The notes: a model not told the origin generated them from the letters alone. A DNA stretch of 47,490 bases from JALYXV01 sp963791545 (GCA_963791545.1 CAWBSR010000008.1:1-47490); one strand, 5' to 3'. Shown: positions 16,204 to 23,683, counted from the stretch's first letter. Program-made: numbers and translations.

Positions 16204-16598
16204 GACGGGCGGGAGAAAACGCCGACGCAATCCGAGCCGTGGACCACGGCGTCGGGATCGTCGGATTGGGCGGGGCGATGCAGCACCGCCTTGGTCGGGT
16301 TCACGGCGACGAAGTTGTTGCCGCCCCCCGCACGGGAGACGCCGGCGACGGTACCGTCGACGATCAAGCTGTAGCCGCCCACCTCGGCCGGGGGCCACAA
16401 CAGGCTCACGAGGGGCCGGGCCTCGGCGTTGGCCACCGTGCTGTTGCCGGGGTGAACGACCAGTTGCCCATCGGTCAGCTCGACCCGCAGTTGCACGCTG
16501 TGGGGCCGGCCGTCTGGACCCACCGATAGGAAATAGGCCACCGAGCCGTGGTTGTCGATCTCTTCCCGAAGGCCCTCCAAGGCGACAGGCACGCTCAT
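16200..16598 (-). CDS. Pyridoxamine 5'-phosphate oxidase-like split-barrel protein
   Basis: The 132-residue protein matches the small FMN/F420-binding split-barrel fold: GSVAYFLSVGPDGRPHSVQL, VELTDGQLVVHPGNSTVANA, RPLVSLLWPPAEVGGYSLIV and DGTVAG. Such proteins bind flavin, F420 or heme; the cofactor is not decided by the sequence. The ATG at 16598 lies 6 nt after TAATCT, a leaderless start. It is convergent with the MDMPI-like gene and shares 4 bp with it. Confidence 0.8.
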   Translation of the reverse strand: MSVPVALEGLREEIDNHGSVAYFLSVGPDGRPHSVQLRVELTDGQLVVHPGNSTVANAEARPLVSLLWPPAEVGGYSLIVDGTVAGVSRAGGGNNFVAVNPTKAVLHRPAQSDDPDAVVHGSDCVGVFSRPS

Positions 16599-16604
16599 AT
16601 TCCG

Positions 16605-16610
16605 AGATTA
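16605..16610 (-). promoter_or_regulatory. -10 box TAATCT, leaderless start
   Basis: On the minus strand TAATCT ends 6 nt before the ATG at 16598. Confidence 0.45.
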
Positions 16611-16735
16611 GCCCGGCTTCGGCCCATCGGTCGGGCGCACCGCTCGATTGCCGCTGACCCGTGCCATCGCCTCGGGGCAGGCATTTCCCGACCGATTTTC
16701 GGAATGGCCAGGCAGCTGGCGTGGTTGCCCCACAC

Positions 16736-17023
16736 ATGATGCGAGCCACGTGGAACGGCGTCACCGTCGCCCAAAGCGACGACACGGTGCAGGTCGAGGG
16801 CAACCACTACTTCCCGATCGATGCCGTCGACCGGCAATACGTCCGGGAAAGTGAGACCCACAGCGTCTGCCCGTGGAAAGGCACCGCCAGCTACTACGAC
16901 ATCGTGGTAGGGGGCGAGAGCAACAGCGACGCCGCCTGGTACTACCCCGAGCCCAAGGCGGGGGCCGAGATGGTGGGGGCGCGGGTGGCCTTCTGGAAGG
17001 GCGTGAAGGTGGAGCAGGCGTAA
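16736..17023 (+). CDS. DUF427 protein
   Basis: The 95-residue protein reads MMRATWNGVTVAQSDDTVQV, then EGNHYFPIDAVDRQYVRESE, SVCPWKGTASYYDIVVGG, AAWYYPEPKAGAEM and VAFWKGVKVE. This is the complete DUF427 domain with its conserved NxYFP, CPWKG and AWxYPxP motifs. Function is unknown for the family. I chose the first ATG because family members start MxRAxWNG. No ribosome binding site or leaderless -10 box is seen. Confidence 0.92.
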   Translation: MMRATWNGVTVAQSDDTVQVEGNHYFPIDAVDRQYVRESETHSVCPWKGTASYYDIVVGGESNSDAAWYYPEPKAGAEMVGARVAFWKGVKVEQA

Positions 17024-17033
17024 CCGCTGCTCG

Positions 17034-17039
17034 TAGGCT
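17034..17039 (+). promoter_or_regulatory. -10 box TAGGCT, leaderless start
   Basis: TAGGCT ends 6 nt before the ATG at 17046, so the gene is probably transcribed separately from DUF427 despite the 22-nt gap. Confidence 0.45.
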
Positions 17040-17045
17040 GGGGCC

Positions 17046-17561
17046 ATGTCTTGCTCCGCTTCGCACCACCTGATCGCGGTCGGCGGGAGCCTGCCGCGGG
17101 TGTCGTTCCGCCAGGTGTCGGCTCCCGGGAAGATCGCCTGGAACCAGGGGACGCGGGCCTCGGTCGTCTTCGTGCCCCACCTGGGGTGCTGCGCCGAGTG
17201 CGCCCGCTACGCCGGCGAGTTGAGCAGCGCCGTCGAGGCCCTGCGGGAGTGGGGTACCAGGGCCATGGTGCTGGTGGCGCCGGAGGCGGAGATCACGGCG
17301 CCCGGTTGCCTCCTGCTGGCCGATGACGGCAGCGGGAGATCTCAGCTTGGCGTGGGCCAGGAGCAGGCGGCGGTGGTCCAGGCGGACCGCTGGGGTGCCG
17401 TCTACCAGGTCGAGGCGATCGGGCCCGACGCGGCCGGCCACAGCGTTCTTCCGAGCCCTCAGGATCTGGCCGGGCTGGCCCAGTTCATCGACATCCAGTG
17501 CCCGGAGTGCGCCATCCCGAGCCGGGAGTGGATGGCAGTCAATCCCTTCCCTCTGGGCTAG
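17046..17561 (+). CDS. Thioredoxin-fold (redoxin-like) protein with CCxxC motif
   Basis: The 171-residue product has a first strand SVVFVPHLGCCAECARYAGE, where CCAEC sits at the position of a peroxiredoxin or thioredoxin active site after a beta strand. A helix SAVEALREWG, the strand AMVLVAP and the late IDIQCPECAIPSREWM with a second CPEC pair follow. The cysteine-rich pattern suggests a thiol-disulfide or metal-binding role. No signal peptide is visible, so it is probably cytoplasmic. Neighbours do not hint at a substrate. AhpC/TSA-like is the closest family I can name, with moderate certainty. Confidence 0.7.
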   Translation: MSCSASHHLIAVGGSLPRVSFRQVSAPGKIAWNQGTRASVVFVPHLGCCAECARYAGELSSAVEALREWGTRAMVLVAPEAEITAPGCLLLADDGSGRSQLGVGQEQAAVVQADRWGAVYQVEAIGPDAAGHSVLPSPQDLAGLAQFIDIQCPECAIPSREWMAVNPFPLG

Positions 17562-17572
17562 TAGGGCCGTAC

Positions 17573-17950
17573 TCAGCCTTCGGCGGCGGTGTGGCAGACG
17601 GCTTCGACGTTGTTGCCGTCCGGGTCGCGGACGAAGGCGCCGTAGTACTTCCGGTGATACTGGGGCCAGGCCTGGGGCTCGTGGAGGACGGGCGCACCGG
17701 TAGCGACCGCGGCGTCGAAAAAGGCCCGTACCGCGGCGCGGTCGTCGGCCTGAAAGGCCACGTGGATCTCCCGGTTGTTCTCACCTGTCATCAGGGGCCC
17801 GATCCAAAAGGTCGGGCGCTCGCCGATGCCATAGCCCACCACGGTCCCGAAATCCTTCACCCGGCTGCCCCCGAGCGGGGCCAGGACTTGGTCGTAGAAG
17901 GCGGCTGCGGCGGCCACGTCGCGGCACTGGATCGAGAGATGATCGAGCAT
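17573..17950 (-). CDS. VOC / glyoxalase-bleomycin resistance superfamily protein
   Basis: The 125-residue single-module VOC protein starts MLDHLSIQCRDVAAAAAFYD, with the His of the first metal-ligand position, and ends in GAFVRDPDGNNVEAVCHTA, with the Glu of the last. It could be a lyase, dioxygenase or binding protein; the ligand cannot be read from the sequence. TAGCCT lies 8 nt before the ATG, close to the leaderless spacing seen at other genes here. It is convergent with the redoxin-like gene. Confidence 0.85.
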   Translation of the reverse strand: MLDHLSIQCRDVAAAAAFYDQVLAPLGGSRVKDFGTVVGYGIGERPTFWIGPLMTGENNREIHVAFQADDRAAVRAFFDAAVATGAPVLHEPQAWPQYHRKYYGAFVRDPDGNNVEAVCHTAAEG

Positions 17951-18020
17951 CAGCGTCCAGGCTAGGGGCTGCCGCCCGGCTGTCGACGGGGCGGGTGACC
18001 AGGTTCTGGCCCGGCCCGGG

Positions 18021-18160
18021 TAGTCTCACGCTGCCAAATCGGACGAAGGGAGAGCCATCGGTCCACATCAGAGCGTTCTGTGCACCCCAGCACGGCTTCG
18101 CTCGCTCGAGACACCACCAGAGCACGACGTCCGAAAGGGCGCACGACCCGAGGAGTCAAC
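18021..18160 (+). promoter_or_regulatory. Candidate promoter and structured leader of the Rpf-like gene
   Basis: TAGTCT (18021-18026) could be a -10 box giving a leader of about 130 nt. In it CGGACG (18040-18045) can pair with CGTCCG (18128-18133), each followed by an A/G run, closing a domain with smaller hairpins such as GTGC-accca-GCAC-like elements. Rpf genes in Actinobacteria are often preceded by c-di-AMP (ydaO-type) riboswitches, but I cannot recognise that consensus here. Confidence 0.3.
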
Positions 18161-18811
18161 ATGCGAGGACGAGCACGGCTTGTCTTTTCTGTAGTCACCG
18201 TGGGCGGCATCTGTGCCGCCTTCGTCGCGCCAAACGCCAGTTTGGCGACAGCATCCATCACATCACCCGCTCCGGGCAGGAACCGGGCCCCGATTCGATC
18301 ACCCGGCGCCATCCCGCTCACGGTGGGCCGGCCCGCACCGTACCGGGCAGCCAACCCCGCCACCCTGCCCCAGGCGGCCCTGGTCGCCATCGTGGCGGCG
18401 ACGACGAAACCACCCGCCAACCCACTGGGCGCGATCGCCGCGGTGTCTCTGGCATCGGCGCCCGTGGCGACGGCTCCGGCCCCGCCGGTTCCCGCCATCG
18501 CGGCCCCGGCGGCCGGGACCGCGCCCAGCCCGGCTCGGGCGCCGGGAGCGGCTCCCATTGTCACCCCCCCGACATCACCAAGCGGCGTCTGGGCGTGCAT
18601 CCGGCAGCACGAGTCGGGGGGCAACTATGCCACCAACACCGGAAATGGCTACTACGGCGCCTACCAGTTCTCGCTGGCCACGTGGCGGGGCATTGGTGGC
18701 ACCGGGTCGCCCAGCCAGGCACCGCCGGCGGTCCAGGACGCCATGGCCCAGAAGCTGCAACAGCGTTCCGGTTGGGGCCAGTGGTCCACGCACTCGATGT
18801 GCGGCGTGTAG
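18161..18811 (+). CDS. Secreted resuscitation-promoting-factor-like transglycosylase
   Basis: The 216-residue product has a signal peptide (MRGRARLVFSVVTVGGICAA) and a long Ala/Pro-rich linker (about 35-140). The C-terminal Rpf domain contains WACIRQHESGGNYATNTGN, GYYGAYQFSLATWRGIGGTG and a final WSTHSMCGV. The glutamate in QHESGGNY is the expected catalytic residue and the two cysteines flank the domain as in known Rpfs. It should cleave peptidoglycan at the cell surface. ATG 18161 follows AGGAG at 5-nt spacing. A long leader precedes it. Confidence 0.93.
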   Translation: MRGRARLVFSVVTVGGICAAFVAPNASLATASITSPAPGRNRAPIRSPGAIPLTVGRPAPYRAANPATLPQAALVAIVAATTKPPANPLGAIAAVSLASAPVATAPAPPVPAIAAPAAGTAPSPARAPGAAPIVTPPTSPSGVWACIRQHESGGNYATNTGNGYYGAYQFSLATWRGIGGTGSPSQAPPAVQDAMAQKLQQRSGWGQWSTHSMCGV

Positions 18812-18947
18812 CCAGCATGGACCGCGGGTGGAAACCGGGCCGGGGCCGTTCCTGACCGTTCGATAGTTGGCAGGACCGGGGCAGCTCGGTGCGCGTGTTC
18901 GGATTTCGGCGCGCGCCGGGCTGTTCCCTTCGCGTCCACCGGTCGGC

Positions 18948-20087
18948 TTACGGCGGTGGGGCGTCCTTGGTCCACCACGCGTCGAGCGCGGTGAAGGTGG
19001 AGTGGTCGGCCGCCTGGGCATCGATGACGGCATTCTCCGTCGGGTAGGTCCAGATGTAGTCGGGCTGGGTGTTGTTGGTCCCCACCGACAGACATTCGAG
19101 GATCTGACCGGTGCGGGAGGGGAAGGCGTTGTTGTGCCAGCCGATGGTGTCCTGGGAGTCCTTGCCCGGAGGGCACGTCGACCCTGCGGTGGACGGGTCG
19201 AACCCCTTGAACTTGTTGAGGGCGGCCAGGCTGGTGGCGTAATCGGCCGGAGTGTCGAACTGGAAGGCGAAGATCTGGCCGCCGGTCAGGTTCTTGGGCG
19301 AGCAGATCAGGGCATTGGTGAGCCCCACCAGCCCAGTCGGCGGCGAGGTGTTGTGGCTGCAATCGGCGAAGGAGTCCGTGTCGGAGGGCAGCAACTGGGC
19401 CAACGGGGTGATGCCGGAGGGGGTAACCGTGGTCGTCGTGGTCACGGGGGGCACGGTCGGCGGCGCCAGGGTCACGGTTGGCAGAGTCGTCGGGAGCAGG
19501 ACCGGCTTGGGCGAGGGCCCGGGCAGGAGGACCACGATCAAAACGATCAGGGCCACGACACCCGCGCAGATCCCGATGATCAGGCCGGTGCGGCTCTTCT
19601 TCTTCGGTGGGCCACCGCCGGGGGGCGTCCAAGCCGGTGCCTGCCAGTTGGGGCCACCGGGCCCCGGAGGGGAGCCACCCTGCCAGCCCGGAGGGGGCAC
19701 GTGGACCGTGGCTTCCGCCGGTGGCCCGCCCCAGCCGCCTCCCGGAGGAGCCGGAGGAGGAGGAGGAGGAGGGGGAGGAGGAGGAGGCGGTTGCTGCCAG
19801 GGCGGGCCCTGGGAGCCGCCGGGGGGCGGGCCTGGTGGACCCTGGGGCGGGTAGTTGGGCGCCCCGGGCCAACTGGGCGCCGGCCAGGGCCGCCAGGGCC
19901 GGTCGAGCCGCCAGGGCCGGTCGAGCCGCCAGGGCCGGTCGGGCCGCCCGGGCCGGTCGAGCCGCCCGGGCCGGTCGAGCCGCCGGGGCCGGTTGGGTTG
20001 TCCCCGCCCGCGGTCGGCCCCATGGGGCTGCCAGGCCAACTCGGGGCGCCGGGGTTCGACGGATTCGGGCCGCCCGATGACCGCCAT
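18948..20087 (-). CDS. C-terminal part (linker, TM helix, ectodomain) of the frameshifted Ser/Thr kinase
   Basis: The real coding part of this frame starts near 19890, just after the repeat that ends the kinase frame. It reads SWPGAPNYPPQGPPGPPPGG, a run of 13 prolines, GGGPPKKKSRTGLI, the transmembrane helix IIGICAGVVALIVLIVVLLPG (near 19510-19575), a Thr/Pro linker, and an ectodomain of about 150 residues with SDTDSFADCSHN, ALICSPKNLTG, GSTCPPGKDSQD and ILECLSVGTNN. The four cysteines suggest two disulfides. It has no start codon of its own that makes sense, and it joins the kinase with one base added (or two removed). The ectodomain family is not one I recognise; it is not PASTA. Confidence 0.75.
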   Translation of the reverse strand: MAVIGRPESVEPRRPELAWQPHGADRGRGQPNRPRRLDRPGRLDRPGRPDRPWRLDRPWRLDRPWRPWPAPSWPGAPNYPPQGPPGPPPGGSQGPPWQQPPPPPPPPPPPPPAPPGGGWGGPPAEATVHVPPPGWQGGSPPGPGGPNWQAPAWTPPGGGPPKKKSRTGLIIGICAGVVALIVLIVVLLPGPSPKPVLLPTTLPTVTLAPPTVPPVTTTTTVTPSGITPLAQLLPSDTDSFADCSHNTSPPTGLVGLTNALICSPKNLTGGQIFAFQFDTPADYATSLAALNKFKGFDPSTAGSTCPPGKDSQDTIGWHNNAFPSRTGQILECLSVGTNNTQPDYIWTYPTENAVIDAQAADHSTFTALDAWWTKDAPPP

Positions 20088-21031
20088 CCGGGCGCGCCCA
20101 GGGCCGCGGCCACCGATGCCGCGGCAGCCGGGGTGATCACCTCGGCGGCAGCCGTTCGGTCCTCCTGTTGGCTGGCCGGCGGGGTCCCACGGGTCACCGG
20201 CGGACTGAGCCGCCGACCGGGCAACATCATGCGCAGAATGTCCCCGATCTCGGGGCGGTCCTCGGGCCGTTTGGCGAGGGCCGCGGTCACCGGCTCGATC
20301 AGTTCGTCGGGCACGTCGCTCAGATCGGGTTCCGCGTTGACGACCCGGTAGATGAGCGCCGGGGTGCTGTCCTCCTGTCCACCGAAGGCCAGCCGGCCCG
20401 TCAAGGTGTACAGGGCGATGCAGCCCCAGGCGAACACGTCGACGGCAGTGGTGAGGGGCTGCCCTGTGATCTGCTCGGGCGCCAACCAGGCCGGGGTTCC
20501 CATCAAGCCGGACCGGGTCAAGGCGGTTTGCTCCATGGCGGCCGAGATGCCGAAGTCGATGACCTTGACGCCGTCAGGCGGGCACAGCACGTTGGAGGGC
20601 TTCAGGTCCCGGTGGATGATCCCGACCTGGTGGATGGCGACCAGCGCCTCGGCGATCCCGGTCAGGATGCCGACGGTGGCCGACATCCGAGGGATCCCCG
20701 CCTCGACGACATCCTGCAGGTTGGGGCCCTCGACATACTCGAATGCGACCCACGGATCGTCGGCGTCGGCGTCGGCATCGAGCACCGCCACCGTCACCCG
20801 GCTGCGGACCCGCCGGGCCGCGGCCACTTCCCGGCGGAAGCGATCTCGGAACACCTTGTCGTGGGCCAGCGCCGACTGGATGACCTTGAGGGCGACCGGG
20901 CGGCCGTTGGCGGCCTCGGCCAGGTACACCACACCCATTCCTCCGGCGCCGACTCGCGCCCGAACGAGATACGGCCCGATTTGATCTGGGTCGCCCGGCT
21001 GGAGTGCGCCGAGTGGCCTGCCCCTGGTCAC
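19580..21031 (-). CDS. Hanks-type serine/threonine protein kinase (kinase part)
   Basis: The kinase domain (about residues 20-275) has GAGGMGVVYLAEAANGRPVA, LKVIQ with Lys49, HRDLKPSNVL with Asp142, IDFGISAAME with Asp159, and GTPAWLAPEQITG, so it should be active. It is followed by a Pro/Ala/Gly linker and six GPGG[S/P]T repeats. After these the frame runs into Arg-rich nonsense; true coding continues in the 18948-20087 frame. The joined product would be about 695 residues, with a transmembrane helix and an ectodomain, the layout of PknB-like receptor kinases. GTG 21031 lies 7 nt after TAAGCT and fits the N-terminus of such kinases better than ATG 21064. Confidence 0.88.
   Translation of the reverse strand: MTRGRPLGALQPGDPDQIGPYLVRARVGAGGMGVVYLAEAANGRPVALKVIQSALAHDKVFRDRFRREVAAARRVRSRVTVAVLDADADADDPWVAFEYVEGPNLQDVVEAGIPRMSATVGILTGIAEALVAIHQVGIIHRDLKPSNVLCPPDGVKVIDFGISAAMEQTALTRSGLMGTPAWLAPEQITGQPLTTAVDVFAWGCIALYTLTGRLAFGGQEDSTPALIYRVVNAEPDLSDVPDELIEPVTAALAKRPEDRPEIGDILRMMLPGRRLSPPVTRGTPPASQQEDRTAAAEVITPAAAASVAAALGAPGWRSSGGPNPSNPGAPSWPGSPMGPTAGGDNPTGPGGSTGPGGSTGPGGPTGPGGSTGPGGSTGPGGPGRRPVGPGRPTTRPRVHQARPPAAPRARPGSNRLLLLPLLLLLLRLLREAAGAGHRRKPRSTCPLRAGRVAPLRGPVAPTGRHRLGRPPAVAHRRRRAAPA
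19892..19999 (-). repeat. 18-bp tandem repeat encoding GPGG[S/P]T
   Basis: About six copies of an 18-bp unit (plus-strand form ccagggccggtcgagccg, with ccc/cca and gag/ggg variants) encode the hexapeptide. The frame change of the kinase gene falls at its downstream edge (about 19880-19890). Confidence 0.8.
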
Positions 21032-21038
21032 CCCACCC

Positions 21039-21044
21039 AGCTTA
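21039..21044 (-). promoter_or_regulatory. -10 box TAAGCT, leaderless start of the kinase
   Basis: On the minus strand TAAGCT ends 7 nt before the GTG at 21031. Confidence 0.45.
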
Positions 21045-21255
21045 GTTCGACCGGAGGTCGCCATGACGGCCGAATCGGCTGACGCATCCGAAGTTACCCG
21101 GACGGGCTCCGAAGCCGGGGCGGTGGGGCCGCGACGATACGCTGCCGCCTGGTCATGGACGGACTGCCCGGCGGCAGCACAGGCCGGGCGGGCCTAGTTG
21201 GCGACAGGTCAACCTGTCCTTCGGGTGAGGGCGGGTAGACGGCAGGCGACGATCG

Positions 21256-22368
21256 CTAGGGCCGGTAGCGAAAATCGAGTTGGCGGACCGCCCCGGGGGG
21301 GAGGGGTGGCAACGCTGACCGTGAGATAAAGAAGGTGGGCAGATCGAAAAGGTCGGCGAAGACCCGGTGGCGCCGGGCGGTTCCCTCCAGGTAGGCGCGA
21401 CCCGAGGTACCGCCGGTGCCGATCCGCCCTCCGATCATACGGTGCACCATAAGGGCGTGCCGTTGCCGCCACGTCGTGAACATTTCGTCGATGTCGACCA
21501 GTGCCGATAAGAACCGGAACGGCATCTGAAGGATGGGCTCGTCTCGGTAGAGGTTTATGAACAGGGCCGCCATAAAGGCACGGTGGGAGAGACGGTGCTT
21601 TCCTTCGGCCATTTCACGCGCCCACGCCTCGGGATCGAAGAGGACGGCAAAATCGGCAGCCGTCCGGCTCCACAAATCGAGTTGCTCCGCCTGAGACAGG
21701 GCCGTCAGGGTCGGATTGGTTTCGATGATCTCTCGGTCCCGCTCCAGCATTTCCCCGACCGCCTTCCCATACGCGGTGGGAAAGTCGAAATCGCCCAAGG
21801 CCAGGAATGGCGCCCGTGCCAGCCATCGTTCCAGATGATCGTGCAGCGACGGCTCTGACTCCGAGCCCTCGAGCCAGGCTGCGTGTTGCTCACTTACAAC
21901 GTTGGTGTAGGGCGCACCATGGATATTGAGGCGATGGCCCCTGTCGAGTCCGATTTTGTTTTCGATCAGGCGGAACTGGACGCTCTGCAATCCTGAGGCG
22001 GGGACCAACAAATCCCGGAATTCCAGGAAATCGAGCGGCGTCATCGTTTCCAGAACTTCGAGCTGCATCAGCAGAAGTCGTTGGATAGCGGTGACCCGCA
22101 GGAGGTGAGAAACGATCTGGCCCATGTCGTGTTCCGCAATGCGATCCCTTCCCATTACCGACAGCACCGTATCGATCTCAAAGAGGATCTGTTTGAACCA
22201 GAGCTCGAAAGCCTGGTGGACCACGATGAAGAGCAGTTCGTCGTGGGCCGCCGCCCCCTGCCCCCGCCCGCTGACCGGCTGCTGGGCCCCTAGCAACCGG
22301 TCCAGGTGCAGGTAGTCCCAGTAGTACCGGGGCTTCTCGGGCTCGGGTGGGGGCGGGTCCGTCGTCAC
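21256..22368 (-). CDS. kynA: Tryptophan 2,3-dioxygenase
   Basis: This heme enzyme opens the indole ring of L-tryptophan to N-formylkynurenine. The 370 residues show the family motifs: YYWDYLHLDRLLGAQQP, HDELLFIVVHQAFELWFKQI with the distal His, EVLETMTPLDFLEFRDLL, SGLQSVQFRLIEN, and DIDEMFTTWRQRHALMVHRM followed by IGGRIGTGGTSGRAYL, which holds the proximal heme His and the substrate-binding Gly-Thr. No kynurenine formamidase or kynureninase gene is in the window. It starts at a GTG 8 nt after an ANTAR-only small gene, without a clear ribosome binding site, so it is probably translated by coupling. Confidence 0.95.
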   Translation of the reverse strand: MTTDPPPPEPEKPRYYWDYLHLDRLLGAQQPVSGRGQGAAAHDELLFIVVHQAFELWFKQILFEIDTVLSVMGRDRIAEHDMGQIVSHLLRVTAIQRLLLMQLEVLETMTPLDFLEFRDLLVPASGLQSVQFRLIENKIGLDRGHRLNIHGAPYTNVVSEQHAAWLEGSESEPSLHDHLERWLARAPFLALGDFDFPTAYGKAVGEMLERDREIIETNPTLTALSQAEQLDLWSRTAADFAVLFDPEAWAREMAEGKHRLSHRAFMAALFINLYRDEPILQMPFRFLSALVDIDEMFTTWRQRHALMVHRMIGGRIGTGGTSGRAYLEGTARRHRVFADLFDLPTFFISRSALPPLPPGAVRQLDFRYRP

Positions 22369-22376
22369 GCGGCGGC

Positions 22377-22577
22377 CTACCGGGAGGTATCCGCCTCGAC
22401 AAAGGCGGCCGCCACCGCGGCCACGTCGAGGTGGGCGGCCTCGGACTGAGCATGCAGAAGGCCCCGCGCCTCCTCCTCATCACAGTGGAGCAGGGTCATC
22501 AGGATCATCTCGGCGTCGTCGATGACCGAGTTCACCTCGAACGCGCTGGTCGAGAACTGCTGGGAGTACAACGACAT
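22377..22577 (-). CDS. Small ANTAR-domain-only protein, 66 aa
   Basis: The protein starts MSLYSQQFSTSAFEVNSVID and then reads DDAEMILMTLLHCDEEEARG, LLHAQSEAAHLDVAAVAAAF. This aligns along its length with the ANTAR consensus (VIgqAkGiLM, then eeAfelLrraSqr, then dVAeavV), including the VI-x2-A-x2-ILM and LL-x3-S positions, though the usual KG and RK residues are replaced. ANTAR domains bind paired RNA hairpins to prevent termination. There is no attached receiver or GAF domain. It sits 8 nt before the tryptophan dioxygenase gene and 17 nt after a 13-bp hairpin. ANTAR identity is my alignment by eye. Confidence 0.65.
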   Translation of the reverse strand: MSLYSQQFSTSAFEVNSVIDDAEMILMTLLHCDEEEARGLLHAQSEAAHLDVAAVAAAFVEADTSR

Positions 22578-22594
22578 CGGAACACCGGCTTTCT

Positions 22595-22646
22595 GAGAGG
22601 TCAGCCTCGGTCCCTGGAAGCAGCGTCGGTGCCAGGCTGACCTCTC
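22595..22646 (-). promoter_or_regulatory. 13-bp perfect inverted repeat in the leader of the ANTAR-dioxygenase genes
   Basis: GAGAGGTCAGCCT (22595-22607) and AGGCTGACCTCTC (22634-22646) are perfectly complementary around 26 nt. As minus-strand RNA its 3' arm ends 17 nt before the ATG at 22577. It may be an operator or an RNA hairpin. Confidence 0.6.
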
Positions 22647-22732
22647 CATGGTACCGGCCGTAGGGGTCGTCGAGGCCGCCGGGCGGCCGGGCCAGGGCCT
22701 GGGCGAGGGGTAGGAAGCTGGCGCCCGCCGCC

Positions 22733-22890
22733 GACCGTGCCCGGGTCCTCGGGGACCGTTTCCGGGGAGTGTCGGGAAGGCAGCTCCTCCTCGCGTCGGC
22801 GGTGCCGACGCGAGGAGGAGTCGCGGGTGCGGTGTACCTTCGGGGGACGCTGTCGGGCGTTCCCGACACCCGGTGCCCGGTCGCACGGTC
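22733..22890. repeat. 158-nt nested inverted-repeat structure in a divergent intergenic region
   Basis: Three stems nest. The outer is GACCGTGC (22733-22740) with GCACGGTC (22883-22890), extendable by CCGGG/CCCGG. The middle is GTGTCGGGAA (22769-22778) with TTCCCGACAC (22860-22869). The inner is a perfect 17-bp hairpin, 22784-22800 with 22804-22820, around a GGT loop. It fills much of the gap 22578-22974 between the ANTAR and hemolysin III genes. It could be a structured RNA on either strand or a small palindromic mobile element. Function is unknown. Confidence 0.7.
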
Positions 22891-22974
22891 ACCGAACCGC
22901 CACCCCAGACCCCGGTGGCGCCCGTGGAATCGAACCGTTCGAGTTGGTCGGAGCGCCGGAGGGTCCATCCCGCA

Positions 22975-23652
22975 ATGGCATTGCCACTTGCAGCCACTGA
23001 CACCGACGAGGCGGGCCCCGACCCTCGACCTCGTCTGCGAGGTCGCATGCATGCCGTGGCGGCGGCGTTGTCGGTCGGCGCGTTGGTGTGGCTGGTGCGG
23101 TCGGCGACCTCGACCGTGGCAACCATCGCCGCCTGGATCTACGGGCTGGCGGCGGTCCTGTGCTATGTCACCAGCTCCAGCTACCACGTGCTGGCCCGTT
23201 CGGAGCGGGCCCGATCGGTGTTGCGGCGCGCCGACCACTCCATGATCTACGTGCTGATCGCGGGCACCTTCACCCCGATCTGCCTGCTGGCCATGACGGG
23301 CTGGTGGCGTTGGGCGGTCATCGCCATCTTCTGGGTCGGGGCGACGCTTGGCGTGGCCCTGACCGTGGCGCCCACCTCACCCCTGCCCCGATTCGGCACC
23401 GCCCTCTACCTGATCCTGGGTTGGGCGGCGCTGTCCGCGGTCCCCGCCTTGTGGCGTCACCCCAGCCGGCTCGTCCTGGTCATCGTGGCCGGCCTGCTCT
23501 ATACGGTGGGAGCCGCCTTGTTCGGCCAGCAGCGGCCTCGATTGCGCCCCAGCCACTTCGGCTACCACGAGTTCTGGCACTGCATGGTCGTCGTCGCCGG
23601 GGCCCTACTGTTCGTCGTCAACCTGAGCCTGGTCGCCACCCCGACCCACTAG
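22975..23652 (+). CDS. Hemolysin III / PAQR-family membrane protein
   Basis: The 225-residue product has about seven transmembrane helices and the family's metal-site motifs: a Ser and His in TSSSYHVLARSERARS, an Asp-His in ADHSMIYVLIAGTFTPICLL, and two His in FGYHEFWHCMVVVAGALL. Family members (YqfA/HlyIII, adiponectin receptor-like) are probable zinc-dependent membrane hydrolases; haemolytic activity is not implied. ATG 22975 has GGAGGG 11 nt upstream; a GTG in frame at 22873 lies inside the inverted-repeat structure and is less likely. Confidence 0.9.
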   Translation: MALPLAATDTDEAGPDPRPRLRGRMHAVAAALSVGALVWLVRSATSTVATIAAWIYGLAAVLCYVTSSSYHVLARSERARSVLRRADHSMIYVLIAGTFTPICLLAMTGWWRWAVIAIFWVGATLGVALTVAPTSPLPRFGTALYLILGWAALSAVPALWRHPSRLVLVIVAGLLYTVGAALFGQQRPRLRPSHFGYHEFWHCMVVVAGALLFVVNLSLVATPTH

Positions 23653-23683
23653 CCCCCGCTGCTTCGCCACGTTCCGGCCCGCC

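Noticed and set aside
22920..22950. T-arm-like string GGTTCGATTCC on the minus strand
   Set aside because: The flanking bases do not pair into a T stem and there is no acceptor or anticodon arm, so it is not a tRNA.
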